A stretch of DNA of 64,000 nucleotides from NCBI RefSeq assembly GCF_018343515.1, contig NZ_JAGYPD010000004.1, positions 496,001 to 560,000 of the forward strand. Reading direction: 5' to 3'. Under the pieces are notes generated by a model that had not been told where the DNA came from, ran no database searches, and saw nothing but the letters and a program-made list of their open reading frames with translations. Origin of the DNA: Bacillus sp. FJAT-50079. GTDB taxonomy: Bacteria; Bacillota; Bacilli; Bacillales; Bacillaceae_C. The position numbers and the translations under genes were made by a program. This document shows positions 39,289-47,001 of this stretch, piece by piece. The first letter of the stretch is position 1. Each line of letters opens with the position of its first letter.

Positions 39289-40214
39289 GTTCTCTTGCCC
39301 CCGTGAATCTTGCTAATTAACCGGCCAAATTGATTAGCAAATGGCAATACGACTAAAGAGCATAGAACATTAAATACGACACTTGCATGGGCAAGCTGTG
39401 ACTCAGGTGTATCTGTCATCAGTCGGCTTGCATCAGCTAAAATATGACTTAACGGTAAAAATATAAGGGCGCCGGCAATATTCAGCCACATGTGGGCAAA
39501 GGCTGTGAGCCGGGCTTCATGCCCCGCTCCAATCGCTGCAAGCAGTCCGGTAGCACACGTACCAATATTAGCACCGAGCATGATGGCGATCCCCGTTTCA
39601 AGCGGAAAAATTCCTGTCGCAAGAAAACTCATCGCAATTCCTGTCATGACGGTACTCGATTGAATAAGGGCCGTTAGAAGTGTCCCAGTTAAAAATGCGA
39701 TGATAACATAATCCCTCATCAAATAAATTAAATGTTGTACGTAACTAACTTGAGCAAGCGGACTAGATAACCACTCAAATCCATTCATTGCGGCAAAAAT
39801 CATGCCGATTCCAACAAAAATAAACCCAGTGCTTCTCCATTTTGCATGTTTAAATAACATGAAGAAAAGTCCGATTGCTAAAAAAGGAATAATAATTTTC
39901 GTCAAATCAAAAGTGAAAAACTCCAGCGTGATGGTTGTCCCAATATTTGTTCCTAAAATGATTCCAATTGTTTGCGGAAAAGCGAGAATTCGAGCAGATA
40001 CGAGCCCGACAGCGATGACGGTAACAGCTGAACTGCTCTGTAAGACGGCAGTCATGACAATTCCAGCGATAAAACCGCTAATCGGCGTATTTGTCATTTT
40101 TCGGAGCAACCCTTCCACCGCTCCGCCCGATACATTGAACAAACCAACCCTTAACCATGTCATCCCAAGTAAGAAACAGAGAGCTAGAACAATAAAAAAA
40201 CATAAATAGAGCAT
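39285..40214 (-). CDS. yqeW: Na/Pi-cotransporter family protein YqeW
   Basis: 309 residues from the ATG at 40214, 6 bases after GAGGTG; the GTG at 40223 lies inside that site. Nine or so membrane helices and two inverted repeats, each with the family QSS motif ([28 protein letters not shown]). Member of the NptA/PhoU-less Na+/Pi cotransporter group; the substrate is inferred to be phosphate. It shares its position next to rpsU with B. subtilis yqeW. Confidence 0.9.
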   Translation of the reverse strand: MLYLCFFIVLALCFLLGMTWLRVGLFNVSGGAVEGLLRKMTNTPISGFIAGIVMTAVLQSSSAVTVIAVGLVSARILAFPQTIGIILGTNIGTTITLEFFTFDLTKIIIPFLAIGLFFMLFKHAKWRSTGFIFVGIGMIFAAMNGFEWLSSPLAQVSYVQHLIYLMRDYVIIAFLTGTLLTALIQSSTVMTGIAMSFLATGIFPLETGIAIMLGANIGTCATGLLAAIGAGHEARLTAFAHMWLNIAGALIFLPLSHILADASRLMTDTPESQLAHASVVFNVLCSLVVLPFANQFGRLISKIHGGKRT

Positions 40215-40297
40215 GTCTTTCACCTCAAATCATCTTATGAACAAATTGAGATGGACATGCAAAAATAACAAAAAAACGTCTAAAAGGATAAAGATTG

Positions 40298-40326
40298 TTG
40301 ACCTCTGAAAAGGGTTATATTATAAT
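40298..40326 (+). promoter_or_regulatory. Sigma-A promoter of rpsU
   Basis: TTGACC (40298-40303), exactly 17 bases, TATAAT (40321-40326). Confidence 0.8.
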
Positions 40327-40333
40327 TGCAAAG

Positions 40334-40373
40334 TACATGGGTTTCCATGTATGAACATGTTATTGCTATGTTC
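40334..40373 (+). promoter_or_regulatory. Two small hairpins in the rpsU leader
   Basis: TACATGG / CCATGTA with a 4-base loop GTTT, then GAACAT / ATGTTC with a 9-base loop; the second ends just before the GGAGGGAGGG ribosome binding site. This may be an autoregulatory leader. Confidence 0.4.
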
Positions 40374-40391
40374 GGAGGGAGGGAAAGAGAT

Positions 40392-40565
40392 ATGTCAAGA
40401 ACAGTTGTTCGTAAAAACGAATCACTTGAAGATGCTCTTCGTCGCTTCAAACGTAATGTTTCAAAAAGTGGAACAATACAAGAAGTTAGAAAGCGCGAGT
40501 TTTATGAAAAACCAAGTGTGAAACGTAAAAAGAAATCTGAAGCTGCAAGAAAGCGTAAGTTCTAA
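40392..40565 (+). CDS. rpsU: 30S ribosomal protein S21
   Basis: 57 residues starting [20 protein letters not shown] and ending in a very basic tail ([14 protein letters not shown]). The ATG at 40392 follows GGAGGGAGGG; the frame is open further upstream in the leader. Its own sigma-A promoter is well placed. It is followed directly by the yqeY relic, its usual operon partner. Confidence 0.97.
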   Translation: MSRTVVRKNESLEDALRRFKRNVSKSGTIQEVRKREFYEKPSVKRKKKSEAARKRKF

Positions 40566-40579
40566 TAGAGGGTGCAAGA

Positions 40580-40820
40580 ATGTGTCTTCTCGAACGATTC
40601 CGGATATGATTGAAGCAAGCGATGAACTAGAAAGATAGGCTAATCGTCATTGAATGCTACAAATAGCGATCGGCCACTGGTGTTGGCGGATCATCATAAT
40701 CGAAACAAAGAAGAGTTGACAGTCCTTTCTCGCAAAAAAAGCAGTATGTAATACCCTCCGTGGATTTGAATATGTGAATGGAGATACATTCTCTTGGAAA
40801 CAGTCAATGAAACTTAGCTT
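40580..40820 (+). pseudogene. yqeY: Relic of yqeY (GatB/YqeY-domain protein)
   Basis: Starts where yqeY normally follows rpsU, with its own GAGGGTG and ATG. In one frame it reads MCLLERFRI, stop (TGA 40607), LKQAMN, stop (TAG 40628), KDRLIVIECYK, which follows the YqeY N-terminus (recalled as MSLLERL..DMKQAMKNKD..LSVIRMLK). In a second frame 40710-40733 reads EELTVLSR, a conserved YqeY stretch, and in a third frame from 40762 reads GFEYVNGD, similar to its EFEKAxRDD part. Order and distances are collinear. Multiple stops and frameshifts make it non-functional; the C-terminal half is not recognisable. Confidence 0.75.
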
Positions 40821-40866
40821 TGTAAATATTATATGTTGTAAACATATATCATAATTCGCAGTTAAC

Positions 40867-40899
40867 AGAGCCGGTAAGCTAACGCTTGCCGGCTCTTTG
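40867..40899 (+). terminator. Terminator after the rpsU-yqeY relic
   Basis: AGAGCCGGTAAGC / GCTTGCCGGCTCT with one mismatch, 4-base loop, short T-run. Confidence 0.75.
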
Positions 40900-41084
40900 A
40901 CATATTTCATTAAGGAAAAAAGCAAGTTTTTGCATAGAATTTCAGCTATAATAAATATAGATAAGTTGAATGAAGATTTTACATCTATTTAAGTAAATAA
41001 CATTTGATAAGAGGTATACTTAGTTGATTTGTGTGAAAGGTGGCGACTCCTTGAAAACACAATGCATTTCCTTCATGCGGTGTA

Positions 41085-41225
41085 CCTTTAGGGAAGCCTA
41101 TTTAATGTCCTAGAGGATTAGCGGGAGCGGCAGGACGTATTTTAAGGAACGAAGCCTAAAGTCGCGACAACATGTGGCAACAGGATGTTGGTCATAAGCC
41201 TTGAACGTAAATCAACAGTATTTTT
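41085..41225. repeat. Diverged interspersed repeat element upstream of yqeZ
   Basis: Carries TTTAAGGAACGAAGCCTAAA followed by GTCGCGACAACATGTGGCAA, the module also seen at 29022-29060 and, more diverged, at 44266-44300. Noncoding. The rest of 40900-41290 shows no gene. Confidence 0.55.
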
Positions 41226-41296
41226 CTCTCATTTCGTAAGTATATTATTAAATTCAACTTATATAGATATTTCAGGTGAAAAGATTGTAATAAAAA

Positions 41297-41322
41297 TGAA
41301 ACTTTTACAACTTGTAAACGTA
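41297..41322 (+). promoter_or_regulatory. Sigma-W-type ECF promoter of yqeZ-floA-yqfB
   Basis: -35 TGAAAC (41297-41302), 16 bases, -10 CGTA (41319-41322), a perfect match to the sigma-W consensus. The B. subtilis yqeZ-floA-yqfB operon is a known sigma-W target. Confidence 0.85.
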
Positions 41323-41361
41323 ATACAGGTATATATGCTTCAGTGAGGGGAGGGAATCAAG

Positions 41362-42663
41362 GTGAAGAGGTTTTTCATGCTCATCTGTATCGTGCTGGCT
41401 AGTGTATTATCATTTTTGCCTGTTCAGGCAAAAGGAAAAGAAGCGAATGTCTACGTGATTCCGATTAAGGATGATGTCGAAAAAGGATTAAGTGCTTACT
41501 TAGACCGAGCGATTAGCACTGCTGAGGAAAATGGTGCTGACTTGATTATTTTTGATATGAACACACCTGGTGGGGCAGTCGATGCGGCGCGAGATATCGG
41601 CAACCGGATCGCAAAAACGAAGATTAAAACTGTAACATTCGTCAATTCATGGGCAATTTCTGCTGGCTCTTATATCGCTTTATATACAGATGAAATTTAT
41701 ATGACGCCAGGTGCGGTTATGGGAGCATCTGCGATCATTGATCAAAGTGGAAATACGGCTGGCGAGAAAGCCGAAAGCATGTGGCTGTCTGCAATGGAAG
41801 GGGCCGCAAAGCAAAGCGGGCGTGATCCGGAAATCGCAAAAGCAATGGCAAGCGGTGAGATCGATTTGCCAGATTTGAAAAAAGAGGGTAAGCTTTTAAC
41901 GCTAGGAGCAGACAATGCGTTCAAAGTTGGCTATTCTGAAGGTACGGTTAATAATATAGAAGAACTGCTGCAAAAGCTAGGCGATGCCGATGCGAACGTG
42001 CAAACGGTGAAATCAACCTTTGCTGAGTCATTTGCCAGATTTATTACAAACCCTGTTGTCGTTCCAATTCTTCTATCAATCGCAAGTCTAGGGCTTGTGT
42101 TAGAATTATATTCACCGGGATTTGGCTTGCCGGGAGGAATGGGAATTAGTGCGTTATTATTGTTCTTTTATGGACACTATGCAGCTGGGCTTGCAGGGTA
42201 TGAATCAATGATCTTATTCATATTAGGAATTATATTAATTGTCGCAGAGTTTTACCTGCCGGGAGGAATTGCTGGACTTCTCGGTACTGTGTCAATCATC
42301 GGCAGTATTATAATGGCTGGTGGAAATGTTACTTACTATGGGATTTCCATCATCATTGCGCTGTTTTTAGCGGCACTTGCAATTATTATCATGGTAAAGG
42401 TGTTTGATAAACGTATGAATATATTTAAACGATTGATTCTTACTGATGCGACAGATACGGAGAGTGGCTACGTATCGAATGTGAATCGTCTTGAGCTGAT
42501 TGGGCGCGAAGGGATTACCGTCACCGCGCTTCGCCCTGCCGGAACAGTTGAGGTCGATGATGAGCGCCTTGATGTTGTAGCGGATGGTGGATTTATTGAG
42601 AAAGATACAAAAGTAAAAGTGATTAAAGTGGAAGGCTCTCGCATCGTTGTGCGAAAAATATAA
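41362..42663 (+). CDS. yqeZ: Membrane-bound NfeD/ClpP-class serine protease YqeZ
   Basis: 433 residues. Signal peptide (about 1-24, ending VQAKG), a ClpP-fold serine protease domain (about 28-215; NTPGGAVDAARDIGN and SWAISAGSYIAL with the nucleophile Ser), four or so membrane helices (about 230-355) and a C-terminal OB-fold NfeD domain. The GTG start follows GGGGAGGG. It is encoded with the flotillin FloA and responds to membrane-active agents through sigma-W. Confidence 0.92.
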   Translation: MKRFFMLICIVLASVLSFLPVQAKGKEANVYVIPIKDDVEKGLSAYLDRAISTAEENGADLIIFDMNTPGGAVDAARDIGNRIAKTKIKTVTFVNSWAISAGSYIALYTDEIYMTPGAVMGASAIIDQSGNTAGEKAESMWLSAMEGAAKQSGRDPEIAKAMASGEIDLPDLKKEGKLLTLGADNAFKVGYSEGTVNNIEELLQKLGDADANVQTVKSTFAESFARFITNPVVVPILLSIASLGLVLELYSPGFGLPGGMGISALLLFFYGHYAAGLAGYESMILFILGIILIVAEFYLPGGIAGLLGTVSIIGSIIMAGGNVTYYGISIIIALFLAALAIIIMVKVFDKRMNIFKRLILTDATDTESGYVSNVNRLELIGREGITVTALRPAGTVEVDDERLDVVADGGFIEKDTKVKVIKVEGSRIVVRKI

Positions 42664-42696
42664 TAGATTAGCCTTAGTTGAAGGAGGAAATAAAGG

Positions 42697-43704
42697 ATGG
42701 AAGTAGCACTAGGATATGAAACGATCTTTTTATTAGTAGCAATTGCCATTGGAATCATTGTGCTTGCGGTATTGTTCACATTTGTTCCAATTGGCCTGTG
42801 GATTTCAGCCATTTCTGCTGGTGTTCGCGTTGGTATTTTTACTTTAATTGGGATGAGATTAAGAAGGGTTATTCCAAACCGCGTTATTAACCCACTTATT
42901 AAAGCACATAAAGCGGGTTTAAAAGTTACAACAAACCAACTGGAGAGCCATTATCTTGCAGGCGGTAATGTTGACCGGGTTGTCAATGCGTTAATTGCCG
43001 CTCAACGTGCTAATATTGACCTAGTATTTGAGCGTGCGGCAGCGATCGATCTTGCTGGTCGTGACGTACTTGAAGCGGTACAAATGAGTGTAAACCCTAA
43101 AGTAATTGAAACACCGTTTATCGCTGGTGTGGCAATGAACGGGATTGAAGTGAAAGCGAAGGCAAGAATTACGGTGCGAGCAAACATTGATCGCCTCGTC
43201 GGTGGTGCCGGTGAAGATACGGTCATTGCTCGTGTCGGTGAAGGGGTTATTTCAACAATCGGTTCGAGTGATACACATGAACGAGTGCTTGAAAATCCAG
43301 ACTCGATTTCACGTACGGTCCTTTCAAAGGGATTAGATGCTGGTACGGCATTTGAAATTCTTTCGATCGATATTGCGGACGTTGATATCGGGAAAAACAT
43401 CGGTGCGCAATTACAAACAGACCAGGCAGAGGCTGATAAGAAGATTGCCCAAGCGAAAGCGGAAGAAAGAAGAGCCATGGCTGTTGCTAATGAGCAAGAG
43501 ATGAAGGCGAGAGTAGAAGAAATGAGAGCGAAGGTTGTTGAAGCCGAAGCAGAAATTCCACTCGCAATGGCCGATGCGTTAAAATCAGGAAATTTAGGTG
43601 TTATGGACTATTATTCTTTGAAAAACATTAATGCTGATTCAGATATGCGTGACTCGATCAGTCGAATGACGACGAAGCCAGCAAATGAAGATAATCTAGA
43701 ATAA
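42697..43704 (+). CDS. floA: Flotillin-like protein FloA
   Basis: 335 residues. An N-terminal re-entrant/membrane segment (about 8-50), a long PHB/SPFH-like domain (about 60-250; [34 protein letters not shown]), and an Ala/Glu-rich coiled coil (about 250-295; [12 protein letters not shown]). It organises functional membrane microdomains. The ATG follows GGAGGAAA. Confidence 0.95.
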   Translation: MEVALGYETIFLLVAIAIGIIVLAVLFTFVPIGLWISAISAGVRVGIFTLIGMRLRRVIPNRVINPLIKAHKAGLKVTTNQLESHYLAGGNVDRVVNALIAAQRANIDLVFERAAAIDLAGRDVLEAVQMSVNPKVIETPFIAGVAMNGIEVKAKARITVRANIDRLVGGAGEDTVIARVGEGVISTIGSSDTHERVLENPDSISRTVLSKGLDAGTAFEILSIDIADVDIGKNIGAQLQTDQAEADKKIAQAKAEERRAMAVANEQEMKARVEEMRAKVVEAEAEIPLAMADALKSGNLGVMDYYSLKNINADSDMRDSISRMTTKPANEDNLE

Positions 43705-43738
43705 ATCGTTATGAAGCGATTTGGAAGGAGGTAGCTCC

Positions 43739-44188
43739 TTGGAACAACTTATTCTTTTGGCCATTTTTGGTATCATTAGCATGGCCTTTAACGCGATGAA
43801 AAAATCAAAGCAACAGCAATCTGATCAAAGAAAACCTGTGGCTCAGCAAGCTAAACCATTCGTAGAGCCACGTAAAGAGTTAGTTGAACATGATATTGAT
43901 CTTAGCAAAGCGAGAAATTTGCGGGAAGCAGCTGAAATGCTGTTTACGAAGCCGGCTCCAGCAGTAAAGGAAGTTAAAAAGGCGGAGCGAGAAGAGGTTC
44001 GAGAGCAGATCATCGTTTCTGAAAAAAGGGAGGCAACTCAAAATGCACTCCCCACATCGAAGCCGGATGCTGTCAAACGATCATCCTTGCCACTTCAACA
44101 AAATGATATTGTAAATGGTATCATCATGGCAGAGGTATTAGGGCCGCCACGCGCGGTTAAACGATATCGACCGCAAAGGAATGTATAA
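43739..44188 (+). CDS. yqfB: YqfB-like protein of the floA operon
   Basis: 149 residues from a TTG at 43739, six bases after AAGGAGGT; the upstream TTG at 43721 lacks a site. One N-terminal membrane helix (QLILLAIFGIISMAFNAM), then a charged, probably disordered tail with a short conserved C-terminus (DIVNGIIMAEVLGPPRAVKRY). Third gene of the sigma-W-type operon. Function unknown. A hairpin follows. Confidence 0.75.
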   Translation: MEQLILLAIFGIISMAFNAMKKSKQQQSDQRKPVAQQAKPFVEPRKELVEHDIDLSKARNLREAAEMLFTKPAPAVKEVKKAEREEVREQIIVSEKREATQNALPTSKPDAVKRSSLPLQQNDIVNGIIMAEVLGPPRAVKRYRPQRNV

Positions 44189-44234
44189 CCCGAATTAGCA
44201 TTGATTCAGAGGGAGTTCAAATTCCCAATTCAAC

Positions 44235-44320
44235 ATTACAGAATTTTGTGGAGCTTAGGTAGGCAACCTAAGTTCGCCGCGTCCTGTGGGCACGAGTTCG
44301 AATAAATATTCACCAGAGCG
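44235..44320. repeat. Diverged interspersed repeat copy between yqfB and yqfC
   Basis: Hairpin CTTAGGT / ACCTAAG (44254-44272), then TTCGCCGCGTCCTGTGGGCA and CGAGTTCG, aligning with the central module of the 28957-29137 element. It ends ATATTCACCAGAGCG, compare TATTTACGGAGCG there. Confidence 0.5.
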
Positions 44321-44348
44321 TAAATGATTAAACAAAAAAATGTGATGA

Positions 44349-44395
44349 AACCCCCTTTCCACTCATACATATGAGAGGAAAGGGGGTTCTTTTTC
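44349..44395 (+). promoter_or_regulatory. Terminator-like hairpin overlapping the yqfC ribosome binding site, with a sigma-E-like -10 in its loop
   Basis: AACCCCCTTTCC (44349-44360) pairs perfectly with GGAAAGGGGGTT (44377-44388), extended by CTC/GAG, and is followed by CTTTTTC and directly by the yqfC ATG. The 3' arm is also the ribosome binding site. The loop region holds CATACATA (44364-44371), close to the sigma-E -10 consensus; the -35 is weak. It probably stops read-through from floA-yqfB. Confidence 0.65.
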
Positions 44396-44680
44396 ATGGC
44401 CAAAAAATGGACTCACAGACTACGTAAATGGATGACAAATAAAATGGAACTTCCTGCTGATGTCATGATGGATTTGCCAAGAGTGACAATGGTTGGGCAG
44501 CTTCATATATATATAGAAAATCATCGAGGTTTGCTTGTATTTACGGATAGCGAATTAAGGCTTCTCCTTACGCAAGGGCAATTATTAGTGAGAGGGAGGT
44601 CGTTTGTCATTAAAACGATTTTGCCAGAAGAACTTTTATTGGAAGGGAAAATTGAAGAAATTCATTATTTAAATGAATAG
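44396..44680 (+). CDS. yqfC: Sporulation protein YqfC
   Basis: 94 residues starting AKKWTHRLRKWMTNKMELPA and containing GQLHIYIENHRGLLVF. Matches B. subtilis YqfC, a sigma-E-controlled protein needed for normal sporulation together with YqfD. Its ribosome binding site lies in the 3' arm of the preceding hairpin. yqfD follows after 12 bases. Confidence 0.9.
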   Translation: MAKKWTHRLRKWMTNKMELPADVMMDLPRVTMVGQLHIYIENHRGLLVFTDSELRLLLTQGQLLVRGRSFVIKTILPEELLLEGKIEEIHYLNE

Positions 44681-44692
44681 GAGATGGCGTAA

Positions 44693-45883
44693 TTGAAAAA
44701 CCAATGGTTGACGTTCATATCTGGCAGAGTATATGTAAGAGTAAAAGGGCCTGGTCTTGAAAGATTTCTTAATCAACTTACACGTGCTAAGCTCGCGATG
44801 TGGAAGATTAGAAGATTAAATAAACATGAAATTGTATTTTACATCGAGCTATCTAACTTACATACATTAAGACATATTGCTCGCGAAACGGATTGTGAAG
44901 TTACCCTCCCAAGAGGCGAAGGTCTCCCTTTTTTATGGAAAAGGGTGTTAAAAAATAGCGGTTTTGCTATTGGAATCATGTTATTTCTATTTGTAATCCT
45001 TTTTTTATCTAACGTCACTTGGGGAATTCATATTACAGGTGCAGATCCGGCAACGGAACATAAAATTCGTAAAGAGCTTGATAAGATTGGTGTCACCATT
45101 GGGAGATTGCATTTCGCAATTGCAGATCCGGAGTCGATTCAACAACATCTTACTGAGACGATCGATAATTTGACATGGATTGGTGTGGAGTTAAAAGGGA
45201 CAACCTATCATTTTCAAGCGGTTCAAAAAACAGAGCCTGAAAAAGTAGAACTAAAAAGCCCAGGCCATCTTGTCGCTAAGAAGAAAGCGGTCATTTCGAA
45301 ATTATTTGTTGAGAAAGGAAAGCCGGTTGTTAAGGTCCATCAATACGTAGAAAAAGGAGAACTCCTCGTTTCTGGTTTAATTGGTAGTCAAGGAAAAGAA
45401 GAAGCTGTTGCCGCAAAGGGGGAAGTGTGGGGTCTCACTTGGTACAATTCAAAGGTCGATGAATACCCATTAGAATCCCTTTTTCAAGTATATAGCGGTG
45501 AAGAAAAACGCGTGCATTCCATAAAAATAAACAAGTTCAATTTACCTATTTGGGGAATGAAGAAAAATGATTTTCAAGATTATGGAACGGAAATCGATAT
45601 CCGGCCGATTCGTTTTTTAGGATGGGAGCTGCCGATCAGTTATCAAGAGTTAACGATTCGCGAGAAGGAGAAAATTGTACGTAAATTAACGAAAGAAGAA
45701 GCAATTGAAGCAGCAAAGGAGTTAGCGAGAAAATCGGTAAAAACAAAAATTCCAGAAGACGCCAGGATTGAAAAAGAATTTATTTTGCATGAAGATGTAG
45801 AGAATGGTAAAGTTAATTTATCCATTAATTTTCAGGTGATTGAAAATATTGCTGAAGAAAAACCGTTCATTCAAGGAGACTAA
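44693..45883 (+). CDS. yqfD: Sporulation protein YqfD
   Basis: 396 residues, TTG start after AGGAGATGG. Cytoplasmic N-terminal part (about 1-85), one membrane helix (about 88-110; FAIGIMLFLFVILFLS), then a large extracytoplasmic domain with TEPEKVELKSPGHLVAKK and a C-terminal helical end. Stage IV sporulation protein family (YqfD). It is likely expressed in the mother cell with yqfC. It is 3 bases from phoH. Confidence 0.9.
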   Translation: MKNQWLTFISGRVYVRVKGPGLERFLNQLTRAKLAMWKIRRLNKHEIVFYIELSNLHTLRHIARETDCEVTLPRGEGLPFLWKRVLKNSGFAIGIMLFLFVILFLSNVTWGIHITGADPATEHKIRKELDKIGVTIGRLHFAIADPESIQQHLTETIDNLTWIGVELKGTTYHFQAVQKTEPEKVELKSPGHLVAKKKAVISKLFVEKGKPVVKVHQYVEKGELLVSGLIGSQGKEEAVAAKGEVWGLTWYNSKVDEYPLESLFQVYSGEEKRVHSIKINKFNLPIWGMKKNDFQDYGTEIDIRPIRFLGWELPISYQELTIREKEKIVRKLTKEEAIEAAKELARKSVKTKIPEDARIEKEFILHEDVENGKVNLSINFQVIENIAEEKPFIQGD

Positions 45884-45886
45884 CGC

Positions 45887-46861
45887 ATGTCAGAAGAATT
45901 GATTACAAAAAAGATTGAATTAGAAAATACTGAAGAAGCGTTTGCTTTATTTGGAAATGCTGATCTTCATTTAAAACAAATGGAAGAAGAGTTTGCTGTC
46001 GCGATTGTGACGAGAGGGGAAGCAATTAATATTTCTGGTGAGGAGGGATCTGTTGCACTCGCTCAGGAAATTTTACATCAATTACTCCTCGTCATCCGCA
46101 AAGGGATTCATATATCCCCTCGCGATGTTTCTTACGCAATCCAAATGGCAAAGCAAGATCGGATTGAATATTTCTCAGAATTATTTGAAGAGGAGATTGC
46201 TCGAAATACGAAAGGGAAGTCCATCCGGGTAAAAACACTTGGACAGCGTCAATATATTGATGCGATCCGCAAGCGTGATCTCGTGTTTGGCATTGGACCG
46301 GCGGGTACGGGAAAAACATATCTCGCAGTTGTTATGGCCGTTAATGCGTTAAAAAACAACCAAGTCAATAAAATCATTTTGACTCGTCCCGCCGTGGAAG
46401 CTGGTGAAAGTCTTGGATTTTTGCCAGGAGATTTAAAGGAAAAAGTAGATCCTTATTTGCGCCCTCTATACGATGCTCTCCATGATGTACTTGGTGTTGA
46501 GCATACACAACGGCTGATTGATCGAGAAACGATTGAAATTGCTCCGCTCGCTTATATGAGGGGAAGAACATTGGATGATGCATTCGTCATATTGGATGAA
46601 GCCCAAAATACGACGGAAGCACAAATGAAGATGTTTTTAACGAGACTTGGCTTTGGATCGAAAATGATTATTACCGGTGACGCAACACAGGTGGACTTGC
46701 CTAAAGGAGCGCAGTCAGGTCTTGTTGCAGCAGAGCGAATTCTACATGATGTGCCGGGGATTGCGTTTATTCGTCTAACACAAGGAGATGTTGTGCGCCA
46801 TCCACTCGTTGCACGTATTATCAATGCCTATGAAACAAAAGAAGGAAAACCTGAACGATGA
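45887..46861 (+). CDS. phoH: PhoH-family ATPase
   Basis: 324 residues. P-loop GPAGTGKTYLAV (about 138-149), Walker B VILDEAQNTT (about 230-239) and a sensor segment ITGDATQVDLPKG. An N-terminal KH-like part precedes it. The family is linked to RNA metabolism and often lies next to ybeY, as here. The stop codon sits in the loop of the terminator. Confidence 0.94.
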   Translation: MSEELITKKIELENTEEAFALFGNADLHLKQMEEEFAVAIVTRGEAINISGEEGSVALAQEILHQLLLVIRKGIHISPRDVSYAIQMAKQDRIEYFSELFEEEIARNTKGKSIRVKTLGQRQYIDAIRKRDLVFGIGPAGTGKTYLAVVMAVNALKNNQVNKIILTRPAVEAGESLGFLPGDLKEKVDPYLRPLYDALHDVLGVEHTQRLIDRETIEIAPLAYMRGRTLDDAFVILDEAQNTTEAQMKMFLTRLGFGSKMIITGDATQVDLPKGAQSGLVAAERILHDVPGIAFIRLTQGDVVRHPLVARIINAYETKEGKPER

Positions 46862-46881
46862 TTCAGGTTTTTTCTTTTTTT
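46846..46881 (+). terminator. Terminator overlapping the end of phoH
   Basis: AAAACCTGAA (last codons of phoH) pairs with TTCAGGTTTT; the loop contains the TGA stop; a T-rich run follows. Confidence 0.8.
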
Positions 46882-47001
46882 TATTCAAAAAAATGTATCC
46901 GCTTTTAAAGTTTCCGAAATATAGTGTAATCCGACAAGAAAACTGCTATCATTTTATATAATATGATAATCAGACAATTATAAGTGGGTATGGAGGTTTC
47001 T

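Noticed and set aside
40647-40925. Minus-strand open frame of 92 codons
   Set aside because: It overlaps the yqeY relic and the rpsU terminator, and has no plausible start region.
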